From: Micromonospora sp. WMMD1102
Lineage (GTDB): Bacteria > Actinomycetota > Actinomycetes > Mycobacteriales > Micromonosporaceae
DNA: 64,000 bases
Direction: 5' to 3'
Assembly: GCF_029626265.1 (NCBI RefSeq)
Contig: NZ_JARUBN010000001.1
Span: 7,133,001-7,197,000, forward strand
Position 1 is the stretch's first letter. Every line of letters begins with the position of its first letter. This document shows positions 10,262 through 18,320 of the stretch, in pieces. A program made the translations under genes and the position numbers. The notes below the pieces were generated by a model, which was not told where the DNA came from, ran no database searches, and saw only the letters and a list, made by a program, of their open reading frames with translations.

Positions 10262-11674
10262 ATGTCGATCGTGGGGCGGGTGGCCGAGTTGACCGAGCTG
10301 ACCTCGGCCTGGCAGCGGGCCGCCGGGGGAAGTCCCGAGCTGGCGGTCGTCTGGGGCCGCCGCCGGGTCGGCAAGACCTACCTGCTCACCCACTTCGCCC
10401 GGAACAAGCGGGCGGTCTACTTCACCGCCACCCGGCAGGACGCCGACGACCGGCAGCTCCGCCGGTTCGCCGGGGCGCTGCGCGAGCAGCTCGGCGAAGA
10501 GGTGGCCGACCTGGCCCCGGAGACCTTCCCGGACTGGGAGGCCGCGCTGCGGTTCGTCGCCCGGCTGGCCCGCACCGAACCGCTGCTGGTGGTCCTCGAC
10601 GAGGCACCCCGGCTGACCGGCGGGCACGCCGACTTCGCCGACACCGTCTCCGCCGCTTGGGAGAACCACCTGCGCGACCAGCGGCTGCTGCTGGTGCTCT
10701 CCGGGTCGGCGGTCGCGGTGATGGAGCAGATGCTCGGCCCGCAGGGCGGGCTGCACCGGCGGGCCGGCGTCGAGCGCCGGATGGATCCCTTCCCGCTGCC
10801 GGACGCCCGCGCCTTCCTGCCCGACCTACCCCCCGAGCAGTTCCTGGAGGCATACGCGGCCTGCGGCGGCTACCCACTGCACCTGCGGCGCTGGTCGGCC
10901 GGACGCTCCACGGAGGAGAACCTGGACGAGTTGGCCTTCACCCCCGGCGGTCTGCTGCTGCGCGACGCACCGGACATCCTCTCCGAGGACCTCGACTGGC
11001 GGGGCGGCTACGAGCGGGTGCTGACCGCGATGGCCGGCGGCGCCCGGCGACGCTCCCGGATCGCCGGCCGGGCCCAGCAGCGGATCGACTACACCCTCGA
11101 CCGGCTGCGCCGGGCCGGCTACGTCCGGGCGGTACGCCCGATCGGCTCCGGCGGCTCCGCCGACCCGATGTACGAGATCGCCGACGACTACCTCGCGTAC
11201 TGGTTCGCCGTGCTGCGTGACGACGCCGACCTGATCGACGGCGGCCAGGGTCCCGCCGTCCGGCGACGCACCTGGGGGCGGTGGCAGACGCACCTCGCCC
11301 GGGTTTTCGAGGCGGCTGCCCGCGAGCACGCCCAGCGGCTGGTGGCGACCGGTGCCCTGCCCGCCGAGACGGTGGTCGGCCGGTGGTGGAAGGACGAAAC
11401 CGCCGAGATCGACGTGCTCGGGCTGGTCGGCGACGATCCCGTACTCGTCGGCGAGGCCCGGTGGCAGACCCGGCCGCTCACCCTGCGCGACCTGGCCGAC
11501 CTGCGCCGCCGGGCCGGCCACCTGCCGCCGGGAGCGGCCGGCCCGACCTTCGGGTTCTGGTCACGCGGCGGCACCGACGAGGCGCTGGCCAGCCATCCGG
11601 AGGTCCGCACGTTCACTCCGGCCGACATGCTGGCCGGCACGCCCGGCCGGCGGCCGCGGCGGCGGCCCGGCTGA
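10262..11674 (+). CDS. AAA ATPase with C-terminal DUF234 (nuclease-like) domain
   Basis: 470 aa. N-terminal STAND/archaeal-type ATPase: Walker A GRRRVGKT (about residues 32-39), Walker B LLVVLDEAP, sensor LVLSGSAVAVMEQMLG, and the linker motif YPLHLRRW. A winged-helix segment follows (RSRIAGRAQQRIDYTLDRLRRAGYVRAVRP). The C-terminal DUF234 domain has EIDVLGLVGDDPVLVGEARW, resembling the D-x(n)-ExK core of PD-(D/E)XK nucleases but with R where K is usual. Cellular role in this family is unknown; DNA transactions or defence are guesses. Transcription starts in the operator-rich intergenic region. Confidence 0.8.
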   Translation: MSIVGRVAELTELTSAWQRAAGGSPELAVVWGRRRVGKTYLLTHFARNKRAVYFTATRQDADDRQLRRFAGALREQLGEEVADLAPETFPDWEAALRFVARLARTEPLLVVLDEAPRLTGGHADFADTVSAAWENHLRDQRLLLVLSGSAVAVMEQMLGPQGGLHRRAGVERRMDPFPLPDARAFLPDLPPEQFLEAYAACGGYPLHLRRWSAGRSTEENLDELAFTPGGLLLRDAPDILSEDLDWRGGYERVLTAMAGGARRRSRIAGRAQQRIDYTLDRLRRAGYVRAVRPIGSGGSADPMYEIADDYLAYWFAVLRDDADLIDGGQGPAVRRRTWGRWQTHLARVFEAAAREHAQRLVATGALPAETVVGRWWKDETAEIDVLGLVGDDPVLVGEARWQTRPLTLRDLADLRRRAGHLPPGAAGPTFGFWSRGGTDEALASHPEVRTFTPADMLAGTPGRRPRRRPG

Positions 11675-11855
11675 GCACCGGTGGACACCGGTCCAGCCGT
11701 CGGAAAACCGGTGGACCCCCGGGTTGAGCTGCCGGTAATGTTGCTGGCCGCTTGACGGCCGAGGTGAGCACGCACCGCAGCGGACGTCGCCGCGCCGGGA
11801 GCCGGCCATCCGCCCCCGGACACGCGAGCGAGCAACCGACGCGCTTTCCGCGCCG

Positions 11856-13865
11856 ATGGGAACCAGCATGCCCGCACAGGATCTCGACACCGACCTGGAG
11901 CACGAACGCGCACACCTGGCCGCCTCCCGGACCGCCCTGCGGCGGATGCGGGAGCAGGCCGAGTCGCTCTTCCGGACCGGTCAGGACGTGGCCGGCGACG
12001 CGTACGCGGCCGAGACGCTCGGCCGGACCCTGCACCGGCGGGTCGCCGAACTCGCCGACGACCCGAACACCCCGCTCTTCTTCGGCCGCCTCGACTTCGC
12101 CGACGCCAGCCACCACATCGGGCGGCGGCACGTCACCGACCCGGCCGGCGAGCCGATGGTGCTGGACTGGCGGGCCCCGATCTCCCGCTCGTTCTACCGG
12201 GCAACCGTCCGGGACCCGCAGGGCGTGCACGTCCGGCGGCGGTTCGGCTTCGGCGCCGGCCAGCTCACCAGCTTCGAGGACGAACACCTGGACCGGGGCG
12301 AGGAGTACGGCACCGCCAGCCGGATCCTGACCGCCGAGATCGAGCGGCCCCGGGTCGGGCCGATGCGGGACATCGTCGCCACCATCCAGCCCGAGCAGGA
12401 CGAGCTGGTCCGGGCCGACCTCGCCGACTCGATCTGCGTGCAGGGCGCACCGGGGACCGGCAAGACGGCGGTCGGGCTGCACCGGGCGGCGTACCTGCTC
12501 TACCTGCACCGGGAGCGGCTGCGCCGGTCCGGGGTACTCGTGGTGGGGCCGAACCGGGCGTTCCTGTCGTACATCTCGGCGGTGCTGCCGGCGCTCGGCG
12601 AGGTCGAGGTGACCCAGGCGACCGTCGAGGACCTGCTGGACACCCCGGTACGCGGGACCGACCCGCCGGCCACCGCCGCGCTGAAACACGATCCCCGGAT
12701 GGCCGAGGTGCTGCGCCGGGCACTGGCCGGGCTGGTGCGGGAGCCGGCGGAGCCGATGGTGGTCTCCGACGGCTCGTACCGCTGGCGGATCAGCGCCGAG
12801 GCGCTGCGCCGGGTGGTCGAGGAGGCCCGCCGGGAGGGGTTGCCGTACGCCACCGGCCGGGAGCGGGTCCGGGCCCGGGTGGTCGGCCTGCTGCAACGGC
12901 AGTCGGAGGCCCGCCGGGGCGACTCGCCCGGCGACGGGTGGCTGCGCCGGATGGGCCGGTGCAAGCCGGTCACCGGGTTCCTCGACACCTGCTGGCCGGC
13001 GGTCACCCCGGACGGGCTGCTGCACCGGCTGCTGGCCGACCCGCGGGCGCTGGCGGCGGCGGCCGACGGGCTGCTCAGCGAGGCCGAGCAGGCGATGCTG
13101 AGCTGGGCGAAGCCGCCCCGTACCCCGAAGGCGGCGAAGTGGACCGCCGCCGACGCCGTACTCGTCGACGAGGCGGCCGGGCTGGTCGAGCGGCTGCCCA
13201 GCTTCGGGCACGTGGTGGTCGACGAGGCGCAGGACCTCTCCCCGATGCAGTGCCGGGTGATCGCCCGGCGCAGCGAGCACTGCTCGGTCACGCTCCTCGG
13301 CGACCTCGCCCAGGGCACCGCACCGTGGGCGGCGACGGACTGGCGGGAGTCGCTGCGGCACCTCGGCAAGCCGGACGCCTCGGTGGTGCCGCTGACCATG
13401 GGCTTCCGGGTGCCGGCCGCGGTGCTGGCGCTGGCCAACCGGCTGCTGCCGGCGCTGGCCGTGGCCGTGCCGCCGGCCGAGTCGCTGCGCTCGGACGGCG
13501 CGCTGGACGTGCGTACCGTGCCGGACACGGTGGCGGCGACGGTGGCCGAGGTGCGCGCGGCGCTGGCGCAGGAGGGTTCGATCGCGGTGATCGCCGCCGA
13601 GGCCGAGACGGACCGGCTGGCCGAGGCGCTCGCCGCCGCCGGCATCCCCAGCACGGCCGCCGACGAGGTCGAGGCGGCGGCCCGGGTCAGCGTCGTGCCG
13701 GCCACCCTGGCGAAGGGTCTGGAGTACGACCACGTGATCGTGGTCGAGCCGGCCCGGATCGTGGCGGCGGAACCCCGCGGCCTGCACCGGCTCTACGTGG
13801 TGCTGACCCGGGCGGTGTCCCAGCTCGCCGTGCTGCACACCGAGCCGCTGCCCGCGCCGCTCTGA
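11856..13865 (+). CDS. helR: HelR/HelD-like RNA polymerase recycling ATPase (SF1 helicase-like)
   Basis: 669 aa. The N-terminal ~110 residues are coiled-coil-like and charged (EHERAHLAASRTALRRMREQAESLFRTG) followed by FFGRLDF and IGRRHVTD, as in actinobacterial HelR/HelD proteins that insert into RNA polymerase channels. SF1 motor motifs: Walker A GAPGTGKTAV, VVVDEAQDLSPMQCR (motif II), LGDLAQGT, and AKGLEYDHVIVVEP near the C-terminus. In Streptomyces HelR displaces rifampicin from RNA polymerase; I see no rifamycin-associated element upstream. A second in-frame ATG at 11868 is an equally good start. Monocistronic by spacing. Confidence 0.8.
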   Translation: MGTSMPAQDLDTDLEHERAHLAASRTALRRMREQAESLFRTGQDVAGDAYAAETLGRTLHRRVAELADDPNTPLFFGRLDFADASHHIGRRHVTDPAGEPMVLDWRAPISRSFYRATVRDPQGVHVRRRFGFGAGQLTSFEDEHLDRGEEYGTASRILTAEIERPRVGPMRDIVATIQPEQDELVRADLADSICVQGAPGTGKTAVGLHRAAYLLYLHRERLRRSGVLVVGPNRAFLSYISAVLPALGEVEVTQATVEDLLDTPVRGTDPPATAALKHDPRMAEVLRRALAGLVREPAEPMVVSDGSYRWRISAEALRRVVEEARREGLPYATGRERVRARVVGLLQRQSEARRGDSPGDGWLRRMGRCKPVTGFLDTCWPAVTPDGLLHRLLADPRALAAAADGLLSEAEQAMLSWAKPPRTPKAAKWTAADAVLVDEAAGLVERLPSFGHVVVDEAQDLSPMQCRVIARRSEHCSVTLLGDLAQGTAPWAATDWRESLRHLGKPDASVVPLTMGFRVPAAVLALANRLLPALAVAVPPAESLRSDGALDVRTVPDTVAATVAEVRAALAQEGSIAVIAAEAETDRLAEALAAAGIPSTAADEVEAAARVSVVPATLAKGLEYDHVIVVEPARIVAAEPRGLHRLYVVLTRAVSQLAVLHTEPLPAPL

Positions 13866-14030
13866 GCCCCCGACGCTTCCCGCTTCTCCCTCTCGCGGTG
13901 GAACCCGGCGGCGGACCGGGACCGCACGACTCGTCCGGGGTGCCGAGTCGCGGTTCGACACCGAAGTGGACGTTTTCGCCGCCGGGGCGGACCAGAATCT
14001 CCGGAGAAGAGATCGTCACGTCCAACCGGG

Positions 14031-14035
14031 GGAGG
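14031..14035 (+). promoter_or_regulatory. ribosome binding site that fixes a TTG start at 14041
   Basis: GGAGG with 5 nt to TTG. The TTG start puts the twin-arginine motif about 12 residues from the N-terminus; the next upstream in-frame start (13966) has no such site and would add an unusual leader. Confidence 0.65.
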
Positions 14036-14040
14036 AACCA

Positions 14041-15339
14041 TTGTCCGCGTACCGTCCACACCAGTCCCGTCGTGACTTCCTGCGCACCGTGGCAGGGTCG
14101 GCGGTCGCCGCCGGGGCACTCGCCGCCGGCGCCTCCCCGGCGCTGGCCGGGCCTGCCGCCACCGGCCAGCCCGGCTCCGGCGGCGCCCTGCCCGACGCGG
14201 CGCTGCGGGACGCGCTGCGCGCGATCACCGAGGCCGGGATGCCCGGCGCCTTCGCCGAGGTCCGCGACGGGCGGGAGACCTGGCGGGGGGCCAGCGGCGT
14301 CGCCGACATCGCCACCGGCCGGCCGGTGCGGCCGGACTTCCAGCACCGGGTCGGCAGCATCAACAAGACCTTCGTCTCGACGGCGCTGCTGCAACTCGTC
14401 GGCGAACGCCGGCTGGTGCTCGACGCGCCGCTGCGCCGCTACCTGCCCGGACTCGCCCCGGCCGGGGTGACCGTGCGGATGCTGCTCGACCAGACCAGCG
14501 GGATCAACGACTACGACCATGTTCTCTTCGGCTCGGTGGAGGGCGTCGAGAAATACCAGCACACCACGATCCGGCCGCGCGAGTTGGCCGCGATCGGGCT
14601 GGGGCAGCAGCCGACAAACGCGCCGGGCGAGCGGCACTCCTACTCGAACACCAACTACGTGCTCGCCGGGCTGCTGCTGGAGCGGGTCACCGGGCGGCCG
14701 GCCGCCGTCGAGATCGGCCGGCGCGTGCTGCGCCCGCTGGGGCTGCGCCGGACCTACTTCCCGGGTACGGACCCGCGCATCGACGGGCCGCACTCGGCCG
14801 GGTACGTCCCGTGGGTCGACGGGCTGCGGGACTTCAGCGTCTTCAACATGTCCTGGGCCTGGATGGCCGGGGAGATCGTCTCCACCACCGCCGACCTGAA
14901 CAGGTTCTTCCGGGCGTTGCTCGGCGGCCGGCTGCTGCGCCCGGCGGAACTGGCGCAGATGCGGCGTACCGTGCCGGCCGACCCGGCCAACCCGTCCGGC
15001 ACCGGGTACGGCCTGGGGCTGTTCACGGTGCCGTTGCCGAGCGGACCGGTCTGGGGGCACGACGGCGTGGTGCTCGGCCACCAGGCGATCTCGCTGCACT
15101 CGCCGGACGGCCGGCGTCAGGGCACCGTCGCGATGAACGCCACCCACTACTGGGTACCCGGGCAGCCCGACCCGATCGGCGCGGCGCTGTTCGAGTTCCT
15201 GTCCACCGCCTTCGGCAGTACGTCGGCGGCGGCGGGGCAGCGGGCCCTCGCCGGCCCGTCCGGGCACGGTCCGCTGAGCCCGGCGCCGGGGGCGGCGACG
15301 CTGCTCCGGCCGCTGCCCGGGGTCGGCGTCACCGGCTGA
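14041..15339 (+). CDS. Tat-exported serine hydrolase, class C beta-lactamase/DD-carboxypeptidase family
   Basis: 432 aa. Tat signal QSRRDFLRTVAGSAVAAGALAAGASPALA. The enzyme domain carries SINK (SxxK nucleophile, in HRVGSINKTFVSTALL), YSN (in RHSYSNTNYVLAGLLLE) and HDG (in VWGHDGVVLGHQ), the three motifs of AmpC/R61 DD-peptidase relatives; LLDQTSGINDY is also conserved. Closest functional analogues are D-alanyl-D-alanine carboxypeptidases and esterases such as EstB. Single gene flanked by non-coding DNA. A low-complexity Ala/Pro tail ends the protein. Confidence 0.8.
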   Translation: MSAYRPHQSRRDFLRTVAGSAVAAGALAAGASPALAGPAATGQPGSGGALPDAALRDALRAITEAGMPGAFAEVRDGRETWRGASGVADIATGRPVRPDFQHRVGSINKTFVSTALLQLVGERRLVLDAPLRRYLPGLAPAGVTVRMLLDQTSGINDYDHVLFGSVEGVEKYQHTTIRPRELAAIGLGQQPTNAPGERHSYSNTNYVLAGLLLERVTGRPAAVEIGRRVLRPLGLRRTYFPGTDPRIDGPHSAGYVPWVDGLRDFSVFNMSWAWMAGEIVSTTADLNRFFRALLGGRLLRPAELAQMRRTVPADPANPSGTGYGLGLFTVPLPSGPVWGHDGVVLGHQAISLHSPDGRRQGTVAMNATHYWVPGQPDPIGAALFEFLSTAFGSTSAAAGQRALAGPSGHGPLSPAPGAATLLRPLPGVGVTG

Positions 15340-15567
15340 CGCCAGCGGCATTCCGGGGGCGGGACGGTCGCCCGTCCTGCTGTGGGTTCTCAGTAAAGGG
15401 CCGCCGGCCCAGCGGAACAGCGGATGGGCGGGGCGGAGTAACTGTTCGGGCGCTGGATGATCGAGGCATCGGGCAGCAGGCACCCTCATCTCCGCCGACC
15501 GGGCGTTACGTTCAGTGACAGAGGTTGGTGTTGCTCGACGCACGGTCTTGCCGATGTGAGCGCGCTG

Positions 15568-15582
15568 ACCCGTGTCACGGGT
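15568..15582. repeat. short perfect palindrome over the 3' end of the zinc-ribbon gene
   Basis: ACCCGTG-T-CACGGGT, with the stop codon of the minus-strand gene at 15575-15577 inside it. It could be part of a terminator or coincidence. The rest of 15340-15574 shows no gene. Confidence 0.25.
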
Positions 15583-16159
15583 TGCCGGCAAACCTGCGTT
15601 TCCATATATTCCTCCAGCGACGCTCGGATGCAGGTGTCATGAGCGCGTGCGCCCCTACCGGGCCACGCGGGTCGACACCGCAGGCCGGACAGGGAGGGAA
15701 CTGACGAAATTGCCCGCAGACCGGGCAAGTTGTGGGAGGTACCTGGCCGGACGAATACACTCCGATCAACCGATCGACAACCACGGCGAGCTGCTCGGTA
15801 GGGTGCACCTCGGGATTTGGGCACCACGCCAGTAGGCCTCCCCAGGACAGCCAGTTGTCGCTTTTTCGTGGCATTCGCTGCCCGGCGGCTTTCTCCGTCC
15901 GACGTCGCTCGGCGAACGGCTGCCATACAGCCTGCCAGCGCAGGCGGGCCTCTTCCACCTCATCAATCGCCAGCAGCAGTGATCCGGAGTTCTGCTCCAG
16001 ACGTTGCGGGATGCCAGCGTTAAGGACGAGATGGTGCCAGGTGGCGCGGAAACCGTACGGCGCGAAGTGCAGCACACATTCCCGCAGCGCTAGCAAACGG
16101 CTGTGCGGGCTCCGCTCGATATCGCGGGCGCGGCGAGCTTGGGCAGGAAAGCTGGTCAC
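15575..16159 (-). CDS. hypothetical protein with C-terminal zinc-ribbon-like motif
   Basis: 194 aa, not recognised. The N-terminal part is mixed alpha/beta without a signal peptide (SPHSRLLALRECVLHFAPYGFRATWHHL). The C-terminus has two CxxC pairs, CPVCG...CPACG, separated by nine residues, suggesting a zinc ribbon, followed by a basic tail (RRWRNIWKRRFAG). GTG at 16159 is the chosen start because TAGGTT lies 6 nt upstream (leaderless promoter). Its base composition is visibly less GC-rich than its neighbours, which could mean recent acquisition. No operon partner. Confidence 0.6.
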   Translation of the reverse strand: MTSFPAQARRARDIERSPHSRLLALRECVLHFAPYGFRATWHHLVLNAGIPQRLEQNSGSLLLAIDEVEEARLRWQAVWQPFAERRRTEKAAGQRMPRKSDNWLSWGGLLAWCPNPEVHPTEQLAVVVDRLIGVYSSGQVPPTTCPVCGQFRQFPPCPACGVDPRGPVGAHALMTPASERRWRNIWKRRFAGNP

Positions 16160-16165
16160 CAACCG

Positions 16166-16171
16166 AACCTA
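16166..16171 (-). promoter_or_regulatory. -10 element TAGGTT for leaderless transcript
   Basis: On the minus strand TAGGTT is followed by 6 nt and the GTG at 16159, the typical leaderless spacing; it also discriminates that GTG from the TTG three bases upstream. Confidence 0.4.
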
Positions 16172-16370
16172 ACGGCGCTCCCGGCATACTGTCATGCCGC
16201 GGTGAGCGCGCACCCAGCCTGCGTGGCCTTCATTACTCAGTGTTACGTCCGTGGCGGCTCAACCCGGGCCTGACCTACCCATCCGTTCTGGAGATGGCGT
16301 ACCGATCTCGGGACTTCAGCCTGTCCCCCCGACAAGCGACGACCCAGACGGCGGCACGCAGCCCGGGTTC

Positions 16371-16441
16371 GGATCAAGTTCCGTGAGAACGGATCAGGTA
16401 CGGATCAGATCCAGTGAGAACGGATCAACTTCGCTGAGAAC
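16371..16441. repeat. three tandem 20-bp direct repeats in a gene-free region
   Basis: Units GGATCAAGTTCCGTGAGAAC (16371-16390), GGATCAGATCCAGTGAGAAC (16402-16421) and GGATCAACTTCGCTGAGAAC (16422-16441), with a partial copy GGATCAGGTAC between the first two. They lie in the 350-bp gap before the membrane-protein gene at 16516. Too few and too divergent for CRISPR. They may be repeated regulator or transposase binding sites. Nothing else is visible in 16160-16515. Confidence 0.6.
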
Positions 16442-16515
16442 CCACACCTGCCCCTCTGCCGTAGGTCGAAAACTAGTTGGCGCGGTCGTGGACTTTGCGT
16501 TGTGAACTCGTTTGC

Positions 16516-17226
16516 ATGAACGGGAACTTTGACGAGCTACCGCCCGCCGACCCGGCCGCCGCACTCCGCCTGATCGCCGACCAGCAGGTTGAGGCGGCCC
16601 GCCAGCTCAGCCCCAACCTGCTCTGGTACTACTGGCCCTGGGGCCTGGCCTGGCTGGTCGGCTTCGGACTCTTCTTCCTGCGCTTCGGGCCGGACGGTCG
16701 GGTCTTCGTCGAGCTGCCCACCTGGCTGCCGCTGTTCACCCTGCTCGCCCTGCTGATCGCCGCCGGGATCGTCTCCGGGATCGTCGGCGGCCGGACGTAC
16801 GGCCAGGTCGCCGGAGACTCGCGGCGACGCGGTCTCTGGTACGGGCTGGCCTGGGGCCTCGGCTTCAGCAGCGTCAGCGCGGTACTCGGTCGGGTCTCCG
16901 ACCAACTGCCCGACGACCTCGCCGGGCTGCTCTGGGCCGGCGTCACCGTCGGGCTGACCGGCGCCCTGCACATGGCCGGCGGCGCGGTCTGGCTGGACCG
17001 CAACCTCTTCCGGCTCGGCGTCTGGATCAGCATCATCAACATCGCCGGGCTGGCCGCCGGCCCCGGCTGGCACGCGCTGGTGATCTCGGTCCTCGGCGGC
17101 GGCGGGATGCTGGTGGCCGGCGTCCACTTCCTGCTCCGGGACCGGCGGCGGGGCCGGGACATCACCGCCGGCCTCTCCGCCGGTCACCCCGGCAGCGCGG
17201 GCGGAAGCCCCGGGAGTGCCGCGTGA
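16516..17226 (+). CDS. multi-pass membrane protein of a truncated ABC operon
   Basis: 236 aa with about six hydrophobic helices (LLWYYWPWGLAWLVGFGLFFL, LFTLLALLIAAGIVSGIVGG, GLWYGLAWGLGFSSVSAVLG, and others). The short acidic cytoplasmic N-terminus is MNGNFDELPPADPAAALRLI. No enzymatic motif. The stop overlaps the GTG of the next gene (GTGA), and an ABC ATPase follows, so it probably acts with that transporter. This trio of membrane protein, wHTH regulator and ABC transporter is common in actinobacteria. ATG at 16516 is chosen; the longer upstream reading has no support. Confidence 0.65.
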   Translation: MNGNFDELPPADPAAALRLIADQQVEAARQLSPNLLWYYWPWGLAWLVGFGLFFLRFGPDGRVFVELPTWLPLFTLLALLIAAGIVSGIVGGRTYGQVAGDSRRRGLWYGLAWGLGFSSVSAVLGRVSDQLPDDLAGLLWAGVTVGLTGALHMAGGAVWLDRNLFRLGVWISIINIAGLAAGPGWHALVISVLGGGGMLVAGVHFLLRDRRRGRDITAGLSAGHPGSAGGSPGSAA

Positions 17227-17543
17227 CCGGCCTGCCGGAACTCGACCCCGTGATCCACGCGCAGGCCCGGCTCCGGGTGACCGCGACCCTCGCCACCCTG
17301 CACGACGGCAACCGGATCACCTTCCCCCGGCTCCAGGACATCCTCCAGATGACCGCCGGCAACCTCTCGGTGCACCTGCGCAAGCTCGAAGAGGCCGGCT
17401 ACGTCGAGATCGTCAAGACCCACCACGGCCGTACCCCGACCACCCTCGTCGGGCTCACCCGGCGCGGCCGGTTCGCCTTCGAGGAGTACACCCTCGCGGT
17501 CCGCGCCCTGCTCGATCCCCCTTCAGCGGAGGAAAAGCCATGA
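17223..17543 (+). CDS. winged-helix DNA-binding regulator (PF13601-like)
   Basis: 106 aa. A compact winged helix: IHAQARLRVTATLATLHDGN, ITFPRLQDILQMTAGNLSVHLRKLEEAGYVEIVKTHHGRTPTT, typical of the small MarR/ArsR-like transcriptional regulators encoded with ABC transporters. GTG at 17223 overlaps the upstream stop and its stop overlaps the ABC ATPase start (ATGA), so all three are coupled. Probably an autoregulator of this operon. Confidence 0.8.
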   Translation: MTGLPELDPVIHAQARLRVTATLATLHDGNRITFPRLQDILQMTAGNLSVHLRKLEEAGYVEIVKTHHGRTPTTLVGLTRRGRFAFEEYTLAVRALLDPPSAEEKP

Positions 17544-18066
17544 TCCTCGCCCGCGCCGTCCAGGCCACCCGCCGGTACGGCGACGTCACCGCCCTCGACC
17601 GGGTCGACCTCGAACTCCCGGCCGGCGAACTGGTCGGCCTGCTCGGCCCGAACGGCGCCGGCAAGAGCACCCTGCTCAGCCTGCTGGTCGGGCTGCGCCG
17701 GGTGCACTCCGGCCGGGTCGAACTCTTCGGCACCGACCCCCGTGACCCGGCCGCCCGCCGGCAGATCGGGATGACCCCGCAGGAGACCGGACTGCCGCCC
17801 ACCATCCGGGTCGGCGAGGTGGTCGACTTCGTCTCCGCGCACTACGCCGATCCGGTGCCCCGGGCCGAACTGCTCGGCCGGTTCGGCCTCGACGACCTGG
17901 TCCGGCGGCAGACCGGCGGCCTCTCCGGCGGGCAGAAACGCCGGCTGGCGGTCGCGCTGGCCTTCGTCGACCGTCCCCGGCTGGTGTTCCTGGACGAGCC
18001 GACCACCGGACTCGACGTGACCGCCCGCCGGGAACTCTGGGACGGCATCCGCCAGTTCCACGCCGA
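17540..18066 (+). pseudogene. ABC transporter ATP-binding protein, 3' end lost at IS21 insertion
   Basis: About 176 codons of an ABC-2/drug-type ATPase remain: Walker A GPNGAGKST, Q-loop MTPQE, signature LSGGQKRRL, Walker B and D-loop LVFLDEPTTGLD. Homology stops after GIRQFHAD at base 18067, exactly where the inverted repeat of the IS element begins. The reading frame then runs into IS sequence and stops at 18136. The H-loop histidine (TTH) and the whole C-terminus are missing, so hydrolysis should be lost. Neither the remaining ATPase nor a permease gene is found on the other side of the element, indicating deletion as well as insertion. ATG at 17540 with GGAGG upstream. Confidence 0.9.
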
Positions 18067-18116
18067 TGAGTTCAGCACCTTGAGTGGGCACCACTCGGGC
18101 AGGTTCTTCGGGTACC
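18067..18116 (+). repeat. left terminal inverted repeat of the IS21 element
   Basis: Begins TGAGTTCAGCACCTTGA and continues through GGGCACCACTCGGGCAGG to TTCTTCGGGTACC. It matches the reverse complement of 21973-22022 with six differences. Confidence 0.85.
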
Positions 18117-18160
18117 AGTGGGATCGACCGTGCTAGGCATCTGCGTTCGCCGATGGGAAA

Positions 18161-18227
18161 GATCGGCATTTGGTTTCGGCGCCAACCGGTAGGTGGTCGT
18201 CATGATCGGCAACATGTTTCGGCACCA
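18161..18227 (+). repeat. left subterminal repeats of the IS21 element
   Basis: Two 24-bp copies, 18161-18184 and 18204-18227, share GATCGGCA and TTTCGGC with CCA at the end. They correspond to the inverted copies at 21875-21942 and are probably transposase binding sites. Confidence 0.7.
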
Positions 18228-18320
18228 CCCTCGACACGCGGGATGCCTGCTATGCCGTTCTTGCTCGACTTGTTGATATCGCCGGGTTTAGGTTGATCCC
18301 GGTCATATCGGGAGGCCGGG

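Noticed and set aside
11675..11855. Rifamycin-associated element before the HelR-like gene
   Set aside because: I looked for the inverted repeat and found only short CCGGTGGAC repeats.
16371..16441. CRISPR array
   Set aside because: Three repeats of 20 bp, two of them adjacent, no equal-length spacers and no cas genes.
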